Below are positions 46,812 to 56,283 of a DNA stretch of 64,000 bases, piece by piece (the stretch's first letter is position 1; each line of letters starts with the position of its first letter). Source of the stretch: Micromonospora costi. GTDB taxonomy: Bacteria > Actinomycetota > Actinomycetes > Mycobacteriales > Micromonosporaceae. The stretch covers positions 310,001 to 374,000 of the forward strand of contig NZ_RBAN01000002.1 of NCBI RefSeq assembly GCF_003626655.1, written 5' to 3'. The translations under genes were made by a program, and so were the position numbers. Below the pieces are notes generated by a model. The model was not told the origin of the DNA and made no database searches. It was given only the letters and a program-made list of their open reading frames with translations.

Positions 46812-47888
46812 GTGGCCACCATGCACGACGTCGCCCGCCTCGCCCGGGTCTCGGTCAGCACCGTGTCGTACGTGCTCACCGGCACCCGCCCGATCTCCCA
46901 GGCGACCCGCGACAAGGTGCTCGCCGCCATGGCCGAACTCGACTACCAGCCCAACGCCATGGCCCGCGGCCTCGCGAGCCGGCGCAGCCGGATCGTCGGC
47001 CTGCTCATGCCGATGGACGAGCGCGGGCTGGGCGCCACCGAGACGGCGTTCGTCACCGGGGCGGCCGCCGCGGCCAGCGCCGCCGGCTACCACCTCGTGC
47101 TGTCCCCGGTCGGCGTCGGCGACCTCGACGACCTGCGCCGGCTGGCCAGCCAGCGGATGCTCGACGGCGCGGTCCTCATGGAGGTGCAGGTGGAGGACGG
47201 CCGGGTGGCCGCCCTCCAGGAGGCCGGCGTCCCCCTCGTGCTCATCGGCCGCACCGGTGACACGACCGGCCTGGCGTACGTGGACATCGACTTCGAGCAG
47301 ACCGTGCGGCAGGCCGTCGAGCATCTCGTGGGGCTGGGGCACCGGCGGATCGTCTACGTGAACCACTCGGCCGCCACCATCGCCGCTGGTTACGGGCCGG
47401 CCGTCCGCACCCGGGACGCGTTCGTCGCGGCGATGAGCGGCCACGGGCTGGAGCCGGTGATGATCCCGGCCGAGGACAGCGCGGCCGGCGGGCGGGCCGC
47501 CCTGACCGCGGCCCTCGATCAGGCCCCGGACCTGACGGCCGTGCTCGCGATGAACGAGAACGCCATCTTCGGCATCCTCGGCGAGCTGGCCGTGCGCGGG
47601 CTCGCCGTGCCGCACGACGTCTCGGTGGTCTCGATGGTCACCTCACCGCAGGTGGCCGAGCTGGCCACCCCCGCCCTGACCGCGATGACGTCCCCCGGCT
47701 CGGCGCTCGGCCGGATGGCGGTCGAGGCGCTGCTGCGGAGGCTGGAGGACGGCGGCGACGACGACCACCAGCGCCTGCTGCCGTGCGCGCTGGAGATCCG
47801 GGGATCGACCGGCCCGGCCCCACGGCCGACCGCCGCCGCCGGCGGCGGTGACACCGTCCCGACACGTTCCGGCCCGCCGGGCACCTGA
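46812..47888 (+). CDS. LacI-family transcriptional regulator of the xyloglucan operon
   Basis: A 358-residue LacI regulator. The HTH (MHDVARLARVSVSTVSYVLT, residues 4-23) and hinge helix (AMARGLASRRS) are followed by a sugar-binding effector domain and a disordered Pro/Ala-rich tail. GTG 46812 follows aaggaggtg by 6-8 bases. It is the first gene of an operon with importer genes, alpha-xylosidase and beta-glucosidase. It is not a close CebR copy in its recognition helix, and its own operator (46753-46768) differs from the CebR box. The inducer is probably a xyloglucan-derived oligosaccharide (inference). Confidence 0.87.
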   Translation: MATMHDVARLARVSVSTVSYVLTGTRPISQATRDKVLAAMAELDYQPNAMARGLASRRSRIVGLLMPMDERGLGATETAFVTGAAAAASAAGYHLVLSPVGVGDLDDLRRLASQRMLDGAVLMEVQVEDGRVAALQEAGVPLVLIGRTGDTTGLAYVDIDFEQTVRQAVEHLVGLGHRRIVYVNHSAATIAAGYGPAVRTRDAFVAAMSGHGLEPVMIPAEDSAAGGRAALTAALDQAPDLTAVLAMNENAIFGILGELAVRGLAVPHDVSVVSMVTSPQVAELATPALTAMTSPGSALGRMAVEALLRRLEDGGDDDHQRLLPCALEIRGSTGPAPRPTAAAGGGDTVPTRSGPPGT

Positions 47889-47896
47889 CGCACGAC

Positions 47897-47930
47897 GGCC
47901 CGCCGCCGCGCTGCCACGCGACGACGGGCC
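47897..47930 (+). terminator. Weak hairpin between lacI and the binding-protein gene
   Basis: ggcccg and cgggcc arms with an inner cgcg/cgcg pair and two mismatches. It could attenuate or process the transcript so that regulator and transporter are made in different amounts. Confidence 0.35.
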
Positions 47931-47968
47931 AGGTAAGTACCAGCTCGATACTCACCAGGAGGATAGCA

Positions 47969-49273
47969 ATGGGGCGAATCCGCAACCTGGTCGCCGCGGT
48001 GGCGGTGGCCGCCATCGCGACGACGACGGTGGCCGCCTGCGGCGGCGACGACGGCGGCGACGGAAGCGACGCCAAGACCCTCAAGCTGTGGCACTACGAG
48101 AGCGCGAACAGCGCCATGGGGGTCGCCTGGGACCGGGCGATCCAGATCTTCAAGGACGAGCACCCGGGCGTCGAGGTGCAGTTCGAGCGCAAGGCGTTCG
48201 AGCAGATCCAGCAGAACGCCGGAATGATCATCAACTCGTCCGAGGGCCCGGACGTGATGGAGTACAACAAGGGCAACGCGACCGCCGGCCTGCTCTCCTC
48301 CCAGGGGCTGCTCACCGACCTCACCGACGAGGCCGGGAAGCGTGGCTGGGCCGACAAGCTGAGCCCCAGCCTCCAGACGACCGCCCGCTACAGCGACAAG
48401 GGCGTGATGGGCTCGGGCAACTGGTACGGCGTGCCGAACTACGGCGAGTACGTCATGGTCTATTACAACAAGGACCTGTTCGACAAGTACGGCGTGAAGG
48501 TGCCGACGACGCTCGACGAGATGACCGCCGCGATGGACACCTTCGTCGGCAAGGGCGTCACCCCGCTGGCCGAGGCCGGCGCCGAGTACCCGGCCGGGCA
48601 GCTGTTCTACCAGCTGGCGCTGTCCAAGGCCGACCGGGCCTTCGTCGACGACTACCAGCTCTACAAGAACCCCGTGGACTTCCACGCCGACCCGCTGAAG
48701 TACGGCGCGGACACCTTCGCCGACTGGGTGCGCAAGGGCTACGTGGCCAAGGACTCCGCGAGCCTGAAGGCCGAGGACATGGGCACCGCCTTCATCTCCG
48801 GCAAGGCGCCGATGATCGTCTCCGGCAGCTGGTGGTACGGCCGCTTCAAGAGCGAGATCAAGTTCAACTGGGACTCGTTCCTGTTCCCCGGCAACAAGCT
48901 CCAGGCCGGCTCGTCGGGCAACCTCTGGGTGGTCCCGGCCAACAGCAAGGCCAAGAGCCTCGCGTACGACTTCATCGACATCACGCTGCGTCCGGAGATC
49001 CAGGACCTCATCGGCAACAACGGCGGCGTCCCCGTGGCCGGCGACCCGTCGAAGATCAGTGACCCGAAGGACCGGAAGCTGATCGAGAACTTCAACACCG
49101 TGAGCCAGCAGGACGGCCTCGCCTTCTACCCGGACTGGCCGGTGCCCGGCTACTACGACGTGCTGGTCGCCGGATTCCAGGGTCTGATCAACGGCTCCAA
49201 GTCGCCCGACCAGGTGCTCGACACGATCGCCAAGCCGTACGCGGACGGCGTCAAGGAGATCACCGGCAAGTGA
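47969..49273 (+). CDS. Sugar-binding lipoprotein of carbohydrate ABC importer
   Basis: A 434-residue solute-binding lipoprotein with lipobox VAAC (Cys24) and an acidic/Gly linker. The mature protein starts LKLWHYESANS, the family-1 carbohydrate-binding-protein pattern, and is Trp/Tyr-rich (ISGKAPMIVSGSWWYGRF), as expected for an oligosaccharide binder. ATG 47969 follows caggagga. Two permease genes and two glycosidases lie directly downstream, so the cargo is likely a xyloglucan oligosaccharide. A stem-loop follows its stop codon. Confidence 0.87.
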   Translation: MGRIRNLVAAVAVAAIATTTVAACGGDDGGDGSDAKTLKLWHYESANSAMGVAWDRAIQIFKDEHPGVEVQFERKAFEQIQQNAGMIINSSEGPDVMEYNKGNATAGLLSSQGLLTDLTDEAGKRGWADKLSPSLQTTARYSDKGVMGSGNWYGVPNYGEYVMVYYNKDLFDKYGVKVPTTLDEMTAAMDTFVGKGVTPLAEAGAEYPAGQLFYQLALSKADRAFVDDYQLYKNPVDFHADPLKYGADTFADWVRKGYVAKDSASLKAEDMGTAFISGKAPMIVSGSWWYGRFKSEIKFNWDSFLFPGNKLQAGSSGNLWVVPANSKAKSLAYDFIDITLRPEIQDLIGNNGGVPVAGDPSKISDPKDRKLIENFNTVSQQDGLAFYPDWPVPGYYDVLVAGFQGLINGSKSPDQVLDTIAKPYADGVKEITGK

Positions 49274-49282
49274 CACGGCCAC

Positions 49283-49319
49283 GGGTGGGCGCGCCCGGCC
49301 CCGGCCGGCGTGCCCACCC
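49283..49319 (+). terminator. Stem-loop after the binding-protein gene (partial terminator/mRNA stabiliser)
   Basis: GGGTGGGCGCGCC (49283-49295) pairs with GGCGTGCCCACCC (49307-49319) over 13 positions with one G-U pair and an 11-base loop. Such hairpins between a binding-protein gene and its permeases commonly raise binding-protein yield. Confidence 0.6.
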
Positions 49320-49337
49320 CGCCGGGAAGGATCTCCC

Positions 49338-50306
49338 ATGGCTCTCTCCGAGACCGTGGCCGGCCCGAAGCGGCCCGCCACACGACCCCAGCCGACGGCG
49401 AGCCGCCGGAAGCGCCGCGGCGGCGCCGGCTACTGGATCTACCTGCTGCCCGGCGCGGTGCTGTTCCTCCTCGTCATCGGCGCACCGCTCGTCGGCACCA
49501 TCTACTTCTCGCTGACCAAGTGGTCCGGCATCGGCGACCCCACCTTCATCGGGCTGGACAACTACCGCAACCTGCTCCAGGACGAGGTCTTCTGGACCTC
49601 GTTCCGGAACACCCTCGCGATGATCGTCGCCATGGTGGTGGTGCCGACCGTGGTCGGGCTGGTGCTCGCCGCCGTGCTGTTCGACGTCATCGGGCGGAAG
49701 TTCCGGCCGCGTACGGCCGCCGCGCTGCGCGCCGCCTTCTACCTGCCGCAGGTGCTGCCGGTCGTGGTGGCGGGCATCGTCTGGGGCTGGATCCTGCGGC
49801 CCGACGGCGCGTTCAACGGCCTGCTCGACGCCGTCGGCCTCGGCGCGCTGCGCCACGACTGGCTCGGCGACCCGCACACCGCCCTGCCCAGCGTGATGGC
49901 GGTGATGATCTGGGTGCAGATCGGCTACCCGGTCGTCGTCTTCATGGCCGCGTTGCAGCGCGTCGACCCGGAGCTGTACGAGGCGGCCGAGGTCGACGGG
50001 GCGGGCTGGCTCCACCGGTTCCGGGCCATCACCCTCGCGCAGATCCGGCCGGAGACCTTCGTGGTGGCCCTGACCTGCACCATCGCCGCGTTGAAGGTGT
50101 TCGGCCCGGTGTTCGCCCTGACCCGGGGCGGGCCGGAGAACGCGACCAACGTGCCGTCGTACTTCGCGTACTACACGTTCTTCAAGAAGCTCCAGGTCGG
50201 CTACGGCTCCGCCATCTCCACCGTGCTCACCCTGATCATCGTCGCGGTGGCCGTGGTGTTCATCTGGGTGCAGTACCGCAGCGAGCGCCAGGACCGGGGG
50301 GTCTGA
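49338..50306 (+). CDS. Carbohydrate ABC importer permease (MalF type)
   Basis: A 322-residue permease. The basic N-terminal 30 residues precede six transmembrane helices. The EAA loop is YEAAEVDGAGWLHRF (about 214-228), and TRGGPENATNV near 257-267 is the usual late loop. ATG 49338 follows gggaaggatctccc. Two bases separate it from the next permease. No ATPase gene follows in this operon. Confidence 0.88.
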   Translation: MALSETVAGPKRPATRPQPTASRRKRRGGAGYWIYLLPGAVLFLLVIGAPLVGTIYFSLTKWSGIGDPTFIGLDNYRNLLQDEVFWTSFRNTLAMIVAMVVVPTVVGLVLAAVLFDVIGRKFRPRTAAALRAAFYLPQVLPVVVAGIVWGWILRPDGAFNGLLDAVGLGALRHDWLGDPHTALPSVMAVMIWVQIGYPVVVFMAALQRVDPELYEAAEVDGAGWLHRFRAITLAQIRPETFVVALTCTIAALKVFGPVFALTRGGPENATNVPSYFAYYTFFKKLQVGYGSAISTVLTLIIVAVAVVFIWVQYRSERQDRGV

Positions 50307-50307
50307 C

Positions 50308-51201
50308 ATGGCCGTCACGCTCACGCCGGCCGACCGCGCGGTCACCCCGCGCCCGCCACGCCCGGCCCGCGACCGGCACCACCGCGGCGCAAGCCGCTGG
50401 ATCGTGCTCACCCTGGTCACCCTCGGTGCGCTCGCCATGCTGGTGCCGTTCGCGTTCATGCTGCTCAACGCGTTCAAGTCACCCGGTGACTACTCGACCG
50501 GCGGGCCGCTGAGCTGGCCGTCGGAGTTCTACACCAAGGGCCTGCGGACGTACTGGACCGAGGTCGACTTCCCGGTGAAGCTCTGGAACTCGGCCCTCAT
50601 CGCCGGCTCGGTGGCGGTGCTCGGCGTCGTCGTGTCGCTGCTCAACGCGTACGCCCTGGGCATCGGCAGGGTCCGCGGCCGGCTCTGGATCGTCGGGCTG
50701 TTCCTGCTGGCCAACATGCTGCCGCAGGAGTCGCTGATCTACCCGCTGTACTACGTGGCCAAGGAGATCGGCCTCTACAACACCCGCCTCTCGGTGATCA
50801 TCATCTTCACCGTCATCCAGAGCGCGTTCGGCACCTACCTGCTCGCCTCGGTCATGAGCACCTTCCCCCGCTCGCTGCTGGAGGCGGCGGCGCTGGACGG
50901 CGCGGGCAGGTGGACGGTGCTGTGGCGGGTGGTCTTCCCCAACCTGCGGCCGACCCTCGCGGTGCTGCTCATCTTCTTCTTCATCTGGACCTGGAACGAG
51001 TTCCTGATCCCGCTGGTCATGCTCATCGACAACAGCACGCAGACCATCCCGGTCGCGCTGGCGTCGCTGCAGGGCGACCGGCTCATGGACGCCCCGACCA
51101 CCAACGCGGGCTCCCTGATCAGCCTCGTCCCGGCGGTCCTCTTCTTCCTCATCTTCCAGCGCACCCTCGCGCGCGGCATCACGGCAGGAGCCGAGAAGTG
51201 A
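50308..51201 (+). CDS. Carbohydrate ABC importer permease (MalG type)
   Basis: A 297-residue permease with six transmembrane helices. The EAA loop is LEAAALDGAGRWTVLWRVVFP (about 191-211, EAA-x3-G), followed by TWNEFLIPLVML. Its TGA overlaps the GTG of the alpha-xylosidase gene, so translation is coupled. Dedicated ATPase missing; a shared MsiK/SugC-like ATPase would be needed. Confidence 0.88.
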   Translation: MAVTLTPADRAVTPRPPRPARDRHHRGASRWIVLTLVTLGALAMLVPFAFMLLNAFKSPGDYSTGGPLSWPSEFYTKGLRTYWTEVDFPVKLWNSALIAGSVAVLGVVVSLLNAYALGIGRVRGRLWIVGLFLLANMLPQESLIYPLYYVAKEIGLYNTRLSVIIIFTVIQSAFGTYLLASVMSTFPRSLLEAAALDGAGRWTVLWRVVFPNLRPTLAVLLIFFFIWTWNEFLIPLVMLIDNSTQTIPVALASLQGDRLMDAPTTNAGSLISLVPAVLFFLIFQRTLARGITAGAEK

Positions 51202-53429
51202 AGTTCACCGACGGGTACTGGCAACTGCGACCCGGGATCACGGTGCTGCGCCCCGGCACGGTGGAGTCGGTCGAGCCCGACGAGCGCGGCTTCACCGTCT
51301 TCGCCCCCGCCGGGCGGATCGCCGGACGCGGCGACACCCTTAACCGACCCGTGGTCACCGTGCGGTTCTTCTCCCCCGCCCCCGGCGTCATCGGCGTGAG
51401 CATCGCCCACCACCTCGGCGACCCGCCGAAGCAGCCACGGTTCGCGCTGGCCGACCGCGACGACCACCCGGTCACGGTGGACGTCACCGGGCTCAGCGCC
51501 TCGCTGACCACCGGCGAGCTGACCGCCCGGGTCGCCCTGGTCGACGGCTGGCGGGTCGAGTTCCTGCACGGCGATCGGCTGCTCACGTCGTCCACCGCGC
51601 GCAGCATCGGCATCGTCACCGACGCCGAGGGCCGCGCGTACGTGCACGAGCGGCTGGGCCTCGACGTCGGCGAGACGGTCTACGGGCTCGGTGAGCGGTT
51701 CGGGGCGTTCGTCAAGAACGGCCAGACCGTGGACATCTGGAACGCCGACGGCGGCACCGCCAGCGAGCAGGCGTACAAGAACGTGCCGTTCTACCTCAGC
51801 AACCGCGGCTACGGGGTGTTCGTCGACCACCCCGAGCACGTCTCCTTCGAGATCGGCTCGGAGGTGGTGTCGCAGACCCAGTTCAGCGTCCAGGGTCAGA
51901 CGCTGACCTACTACCTCGTGGACGGCCCGACCCCGAAGGACGTGCTGCGCCGCTACACCGCGCTGACCGGCCGCCCGGCACGCGTGCCGGCCTGGTCGTA
52001 CGGGCTGTGGCTGTCGACGTCGTTCACCACGTCGTACGACGAGAAGACGGTGAACGAGTTCATCGACGGCATGGCCGAGCGGGACCTGCCGCTGTCGGTG
52101 TTCCACTTCGACTGCTTCTGGATGCGGCAGTTCCACTGGGTCGACTTCGTCTGGGACCCGGAGACGTTCCCGGACCCGGAGGGCATGCTGCGCCGCCTGC
52201 ACGAACGGGGACTGAAGGTGTGCGTCTGGATCAACCCGTACATCGCGCAGCGGTCGTACCTGTTCGAGGAGGGCCGCCGGGCGGGTTACCTGGTCCGCCG
52301 CCCCGACGGGTCCGTGTGGCAGTGGGACAAGTGGCAGGCCGGCATGGCCCTGGTCGACTTCACCAACCCCGACGCGGTCGCCTGGTACACCGGCAAACTC
52401 AAGGTCCTGCTCGACATGGGCGTCGACTCCTTCAAGACCGACTTCGGCGAGCGCATCCCCACCGACGTGGTGTGGCACGACGGCTCGGACCCGCAGCGCA
52501 TGCACAACTACTACTCGTACCTCTACAACCGGGCCGTCTTCGCGCTGCTGGAGGCCGAGCGCGGCGAGGGCGAGGCGGTCGTGTTCGCCCGGTCGGCCAC
52601 CGCGGGCGGGCAGCAGTTCCCGGTGCACTGGGGCGGCGACTGCGAGTCGACGTTCCCCGCGATGGCCGAGTCGCTGCGCGGCGGCCTGTCCCTCGCCGCG
52701 TCCGGCTTCGGCTACTGGAGCCACGACATCGGCGGCTTCGAGGGCACCCCCGACCCGGCGGTGTTCAAGCGGTGGATCGCCTTCGGCCTGCTCTCCTCGC
52801 ACTCCCGCCTGCACGGATCCGGTTCCTACCGGGTGCCGTGGGCCTTCGACGACGAGGCCGTCGACGTGCTGCGGCACTTCACCCGGCTCAAGATGAGTCT
52901 CATGCCCTACCTCGCGGCGGTCGCCGAGGAGGCGCACCGCGACGGTGTGCCGGTGATGCGTCCCATGGTGCTGGAGTTCCCCGACGACCCGGCGGCGGCG
53001 TACCTGGACCGGCAGTACATGCTCGGCCCGGACGTGCTGGTGGCGCCGGTGATGAGCGCCGACGGCGAGGTGACCTTCTACGTGCCGGCCGGCACCTGGA
53101 CCCACCTGGTCACCGGCGAGCAGCTCACCGGGCCGGCCTGGGTCACCGAGAAGCACGAGTTCGACAGCCTCCCCGTGCTGGCCCGACCGGGCGCGGTGAT
53201 CCCGTTCGGCGGGCGCACCGACCGGCCCGACTACGAGTGGGCCGACGGCGTCCGGCTGCGGCTGTTCGCGCCCGCCGAGGGTCAGCGGGCCCGGGTGCGG
53301 GTGCCCTCCCCGGGCGACGGGCCCGGCGCCGAGTTCGAGGTTCACGTCGAGGACGGGACGGCCCGCGCCGAGCTGGTGGCGGGGTCGTCGGCGGCATACC
53401 ACTGCGAGATCCAGGGGGTACGGCAGTGA
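51198..53429 (+). CDS. yicI: GH31 alpha-xylosidase (YicI type)
   Basis: A 743-residue cytosolic GH31 enzyme, close in length to E. coli YicI (772). The nucleophile Asp lies in [10 protein letters not shown] (about Asp415; YicI Asp416) and the acid/base Asp in WGGDCESTF (about 480; YicI Asp482). YicI-type enzymes cleave alpha-1,6-linked xylose from isoprimeverose and xyloglucan oligosaccharides. Start GTG 51198 overlaps the permease stop (GTGA), and its own TGA overlaps the GTG of the following beta-glucosidase. This tight coupling supports the joint use of both enzymes on imported xyloglucan fragments. Confidence 0.92.
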   Translation: MKFTDGYWQLRPGITVLRPGTVESVEPDERGFTVFAPAGRIAGRGDTLNRPVVTVRFFSPAPGVIGVSIAHHLGDPPKQPRFALADRDDHPVTVDVTGLSASLTTGELTARVALVDGWRVEFLHGDRLLTSSTARSIGIVTDAEGRAYVHERLGLDVGETVYGLGERFGAFVKNGQTVDIWNADGGTASEQAYKNVPFYLSNRGYGVFVDHPEHVSFEIGSEVVSQTQFSVQGQTLTYYLVDGPTPKDVLRRYTALTGRPARVPAWSYGLWLSTSFTTSYDEKTVNEFIDGMAERDLPLSVFHFDCFWMRQFHWVDFVWDPETFPDPEGMLRRLHERGLKVCVWINPYIAQRSYLFEEGRRAGYLVRRPDGSVWQWDKWQAGMALVDFTNPDAVAWYTGKLKVLLDMGVDSFKTDFGERIPTDVVWHDGSDPQRMHNYYSYLYNRAVFALLEAERGEGEAVVFARSATAGGQQFPVHWGGDCESTFPAMAESLRGGLSLAASGFGYWSHDIGGFEGTPDPAVFKRWIAFGLLSSHSRLHGSGSYRVPWAFDDEAVDVLRHFTRLKMSLMPYLAAVAEEAHRDGVPVMRPMVLEFPDDPAAAYLDRQYMLGPDVLVAPVMSADGEVTFYVPAGTWTHLVTGEQLTGPAWVTEKHEFDSLPVLARPGAVIPFGGRTDRPDYEWADGVRLRLFAPAEGQRARVRVPSPGDGPGAEFEVHVEDGTARAELVAGSSAAYHCEIQGVRQ

Positions 53430-54835
53430 CGGACCACGTCTTTCCGGAGAGCTTCGTCTGGGGCTCGGCCACGGCCGCGTACCAGATCGAGGGCGCGGCC
53501 ACCGAGGACGGCCGAGGCCCGTCCATCTGGGACACCTACAGCCACACCCCCGGCCGCACCCTCAACGGCGACACCGGTGACGTGGCCGCCGACCATTACC
53601 ACCGCTGGCCGGAGGACCTGGGGCACATCGCCGACCTGGGCCTCGGGGCGTACCGGTTCTCCATCTCCTGGCCGCGGGTGCAGCCGGGCGGCGCCGGCCC
53701 GTTCAACCGGGCCGGCCTCGACTTCTACTCTCGGCTCGTGGACGGGCTGCTGGAGCGCGGCGTACGTCCGGTGGCCACGATGTACCACTGGGACCTGCCG
53801 CAGGAGCGCGAGGACGCCGGCGGCTGGGCGTCGCGGGACACCGCGCTGCGCTTCGAGGAGTACGCGGCCGGCATCGTCGGGGCGCTGGGCGACCGGGTGC
53901 ACACGTGGACCACGCTGAACGAGCCGTGGTGCTCGGCGTACCTGGGTTACGCCTCGGGCGTGCACGCGCCGGGGCGTACCGAACCGGCTGCCGCGCTGGC
54001 CGCGGTGCACCACCTCAACCTCGCGCACGGCCTGGCCGGCCGCGTGGTCCGGGAGCTGGCGCCGGCCGCCGAGCTGTCGGTCACGCTGAACCTGCACGTC
54101 GTCCGCCCGGCGTCGGACTCGGCGGCGGACCACGACGCGGTACGCCGCATCGACGCGCTGGCCAACCGCGCGTTCCTCGGCCCGATGCTGGACGGCGCGT
54201 ACCCCGCCGACCTGCTGGCCGACACCGCCGCCGTGACCGACTGGTCCTTCGTGCGCGACGGCGACGAGAAGCTGATCGCGGTGCCGCTGGACGTGCTCGG
54301 CGTGAACTACTACTCCAGCACGCTGGTGCGGGCGTGGGACGGGGTGTCGCCCCGGTCCGACGCCGACGGTCACGGAAAGTCCACGGCCACGCCCTGGGTG
54401 GCCGCCGACGACGTCGACTTCCTGCCGCAGCCCGGGCCGTACACCGCGATGGGTTGGAACATCGACCCGGCGGCGTTCACCGAGCTGCTGCTGCGCCTGC
54501 ACCACGACCACCCCGGCCAGCCACTGATGATCACCGAGAACGGCGCGGCGTTCGACGACGTGGTGTCTGCCGACGGCACGATCCAGGACGACCGCCGCAT
54601 CGACTACCTGCGCCGGCACATCGCCGCGGTGGCCGAGGCCCGGGCGCAGGGCGCCGACGTGCGCGGCTACTTCGTCTGGTCGCTGCTCGACAACTTCGAG
54701 TGGGGCTACGGCTACGACCGCCGCTTCGGGATCATCCGCGTCGACTACGACACCCAGGTACGCACCTGGAAGCAGAGCGCCCACTGGTACAAGCAGCTCG
54801 CCGCCACCGGCCGCCTGGAGCAGCCGACGAGCTGA
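53426..54835 (+). CDS. GH1 family beta-glucosidase
   Basis: A 469-residue GH1 enzyme without signal peptide. [15 protein letters not shown] near the N-terminus, acid/base Glu in TTLNEPW (about 165), nucleophile Glu in ITENGAAF (about 371), and [17 protein letters not shown] near the end. Coupled by GTGA overlap to the alpha-xylosidase. After xylose removal, it would split the remaining cello-oligosaccharide backbone. Paralogue of the cellulase-linked GH1 at 15358. Confidence 0.92.
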   Translation: MTDHVFPESFVWGSATAAYQIEGAATEDGRGPSIWDTYSHTPGRTLNGDTGDVAADHYHRWPEDLGHIADLGLGAYRFSISWPRVQPGGAGPFNRAGLDFYSRLVDGLLERGVRPVATMYHWDLPQEREDAGGWASRDTALRFEEYAAGIVGALGDRVHTWTTLNEPWCSAYLGYASGVHAPGRTEPAAALAAVHHLNLAHGLAGRVVRELAPAAELSVTLNLHVVRPASDSAADHDAVRRIDALANRAFLGPMLDGAYPADLLADTAAVTDWSFVRDGDEKLIAVPLDVLGVNYYSSTLVRAWDGVSPRSDADGHGKSTATPWVAADDVDFLPQPGPYTAMGWNIDPAAFTELLLRLHHDHPGQPLMITENGAAFDDVVSADGTIQDDRRIDYLRRHIAAVAEARAQGADVRGYFVWSLLDNFEWGYGYDRRFGIIRVDYDTQVRTWKQSAHWYKQLAATGRLEQPTS

Positions 54836-54878
54836 CAGCCGAGGTCCCGTTCCGCCAGCTCCGGGAACGAGTCGCAGG

Positions 54879-54904
54879 AAGCCGGTCGAGTCGTCGGCCG
54901 GCTT
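54879..54904 (+). terminator. Rho-independent-like terminator after the xyloglucan operon
   Basis: aagccgg / ccggctt (7 bp), continued by a U-G wobble and cga/tcg, then a T-rich tail (tctgttt). The tail runs into the -35 of the padR promoter. Confidence 0.75.
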
Positions 54905-54909
54905 TCTGT

Positions 54910-54945
54910 TTGACAGCGCCATAGCTAGCCGTTATCTATTAACGG
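54910..54945 (+). promoter_or_regulatory. padR promoter with overlapping PadR operator
   Basis: -35 TTGACA (54910-54915) and -10 TATCTA (54933-54938) with a 17-base spacer: the most consensus-like promoter in the window. A perfect inverted repeat, CCGTTA-5-TAACGG (54929-54945), covers the -10. Together they indicate strong transcription under direct repression by the adjacent PadR protein. Confidence 0.75.
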
Positions 54946-54963
54946 TCGACGGAGGTGTGCCGG

Positions 54964-55542
54964 GTGCAGGACGTGGTGCTGGCCATGCTGGCGAAGGAGC
55001 CGGCGCACGGCTACGAGCTGCGGAGCCGGATGCGGGGCGCGCTCGGCCCGCTCGGCGACGCGATGAACGCCGGGCAGATCTACGTGACGCTGGCCCGGCT
55101 GGCGAAGGCGGGGCTGGTGACCTCGCAGCACGCCGAGGGACTGCCGGACCGGCCCGACCGCCGGGTATACGCCCTGACGCCGGCCGGGCAGCAGCGGGTC
55201 GCCGCCTGGCTGGCCGACGTGAGCTGGCCGAAGCCGGATCTCACGGAGTTCCATCTCAAGCTGGTCGCCGCCGCGGCCGCCCGGCTGGCCGATCCGGTGA
55301 CGCTGATCGACGCGCATCGGCGTGAGGTGCTGCGCCGGCTGCGGGACAGCCAGCGGGCCGCCCTGGAACGGTCGGTGGATCCGGTCGTCGGGTTGTTGGT
55401 GGAGGGGGTCGTGCTGCGGCTGCGGGCCGACCTGGAGTGGCTGGAGGCGTGCGAACGCATGTGGACCGAACGAGACCGGGCCGACAACGGCAGCGCGCCG
55501 CGCACCGAGGATCGCGGCGGCCTGCCGGGTGGTGCCGCGTGA
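54964..55542 (+). CDS. PadR-family transcriptional regulator
   Basis: A 192-residue PadR regulator. The winged helix is at about 1-85 (VLAMLAKEPAHGYELRSRM, AGQIYVTLARLAKAGLV, RRVYALTPAGQQRV) and a C-terminal dimerisation helix region (Vir_act_alpha_C-like) spans about 90-165. GTG 54964 has ggaggt 7 bases upstream; GTG 54955 overlaps that site and is rejected. Its TGA overlaps the GTG of the ABC ATPase, so it is co-translated with the exporter it presumably controls. Confidence 0.87.
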   Translation: MQDVVLAMLAKEPAHGYELRSRMRGALGPLGDAMNAGQIYVTLARLAKAGLVTSQHAEGLPDRPDRRVYALTPAGQQRVAAWLADVSWPKPDLTEFHLKLVAAAAARLADPVTLIDAHRREVLRRLRDSQRAALERSVDPVVGLLVEGVVLRLRADLEWLEACERMWTERDRADNGSAPRTEDRGGLPGGAA

Positions 55543-56282
55543 CCGGACCGGCGCTGCTCCAGGCGCGCCGGGTGGCCAGGTGGTACGGCCGGGGAAGCGC
55601 GCTGGTGCGCGCGGTCGACGAGATCGACCTGGAGGTGCCCGCCGGGCAGACACTGGCGATCATGGGTCCCAGCGGCTGCGGCAAGTCGACCCTGTTGCAC
55701 CTGCTCGGCGGGCTGCAACGTCCCACCGACGGCGAGATCTGGCTGGCCGAGCACCGGATCGACACGATGAGCGAACGCGCCCTGGCCCGGCTGCGGCGGC
55801 GTCACATCGGCTTCGTCTTCCAGTCGTTCCACCTCATGGACGAACTCACCGCCGTGGAGAACGTCGAACTGGCCGCGCTGCTCGCTGGGCAGTCTCCCCG
55901 CCGGGCCCGGCAACGCGCCCTGCACCTGCTCGACCGCGTCGGGCTCGCCGACCGCGCCAAGCACCTGCCGTCGGCCCTGTCCGGCGGCCAGCGCCAGCGC
56001 GTCGCCATCGCCCGCGCGCTGAGTAACGAACCGCTGATCGTGCTCGCCGACGAGCCCACCGGAAACCTGGACAGCGCCGCCACCCTGGAGGTGCTGCGGC
56101 TGTTCGAGGACCTGCGTACGGCGGGCCAGACCCTCGTGGTGGTCACCCACGACGCGCGCATCGCCGCGATCGCCGACCGGATGATCTCCATGCGGGACGG
56201 CTCGTTCGCCGACGACAGCCGGTTCACCACCAGCGCCGCCACCGGCGCGGGCACCGGCACGGTCTACGGCGGCTGGCGCTGA
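55539..56282 (+). CDS. ABC exporter ATPase (LolD/MacB-like)
   Basis: A 247-residue ATPase. Walker A GPSGCGKST (about 43-51), Q-loop FVFQSFHLMDELT, signature LSGGQRQRV (about 147-155), Walker B LIVLADEPTGNLD. The DEPTGNLDS sequence is typical of ATPases paired with FtsX-like permeases. Translationally coupled to PadR upstream and one base from the permease downstream. The complex likely exports or flips a hydrophobic or antimicrobial compound that PadR senses (inference). Confidence 0.88.
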   Translation: MTGPALLQARRVARWYGRGSALVRAVDEIDLEVPAGQTLAIMGPSGCGKSTLLHLLGGLQRPTDGEIWLAEHRIDTMSERALARLRRRHIGFVFQSFHLMDELTAVENVELAALLAGQSPRRARQRALHLLDRVGLADRAKHLPSALSGGQRQRVAIARALSNEPLIVLADEPTGNLDSAATLEVLRLFEDLRTAGQTLVVVTHDARIAAIADRMISMRDGSFADDSRFTTSAATGAGTGTVYGGWR

Positions 56283-56283
56283 G

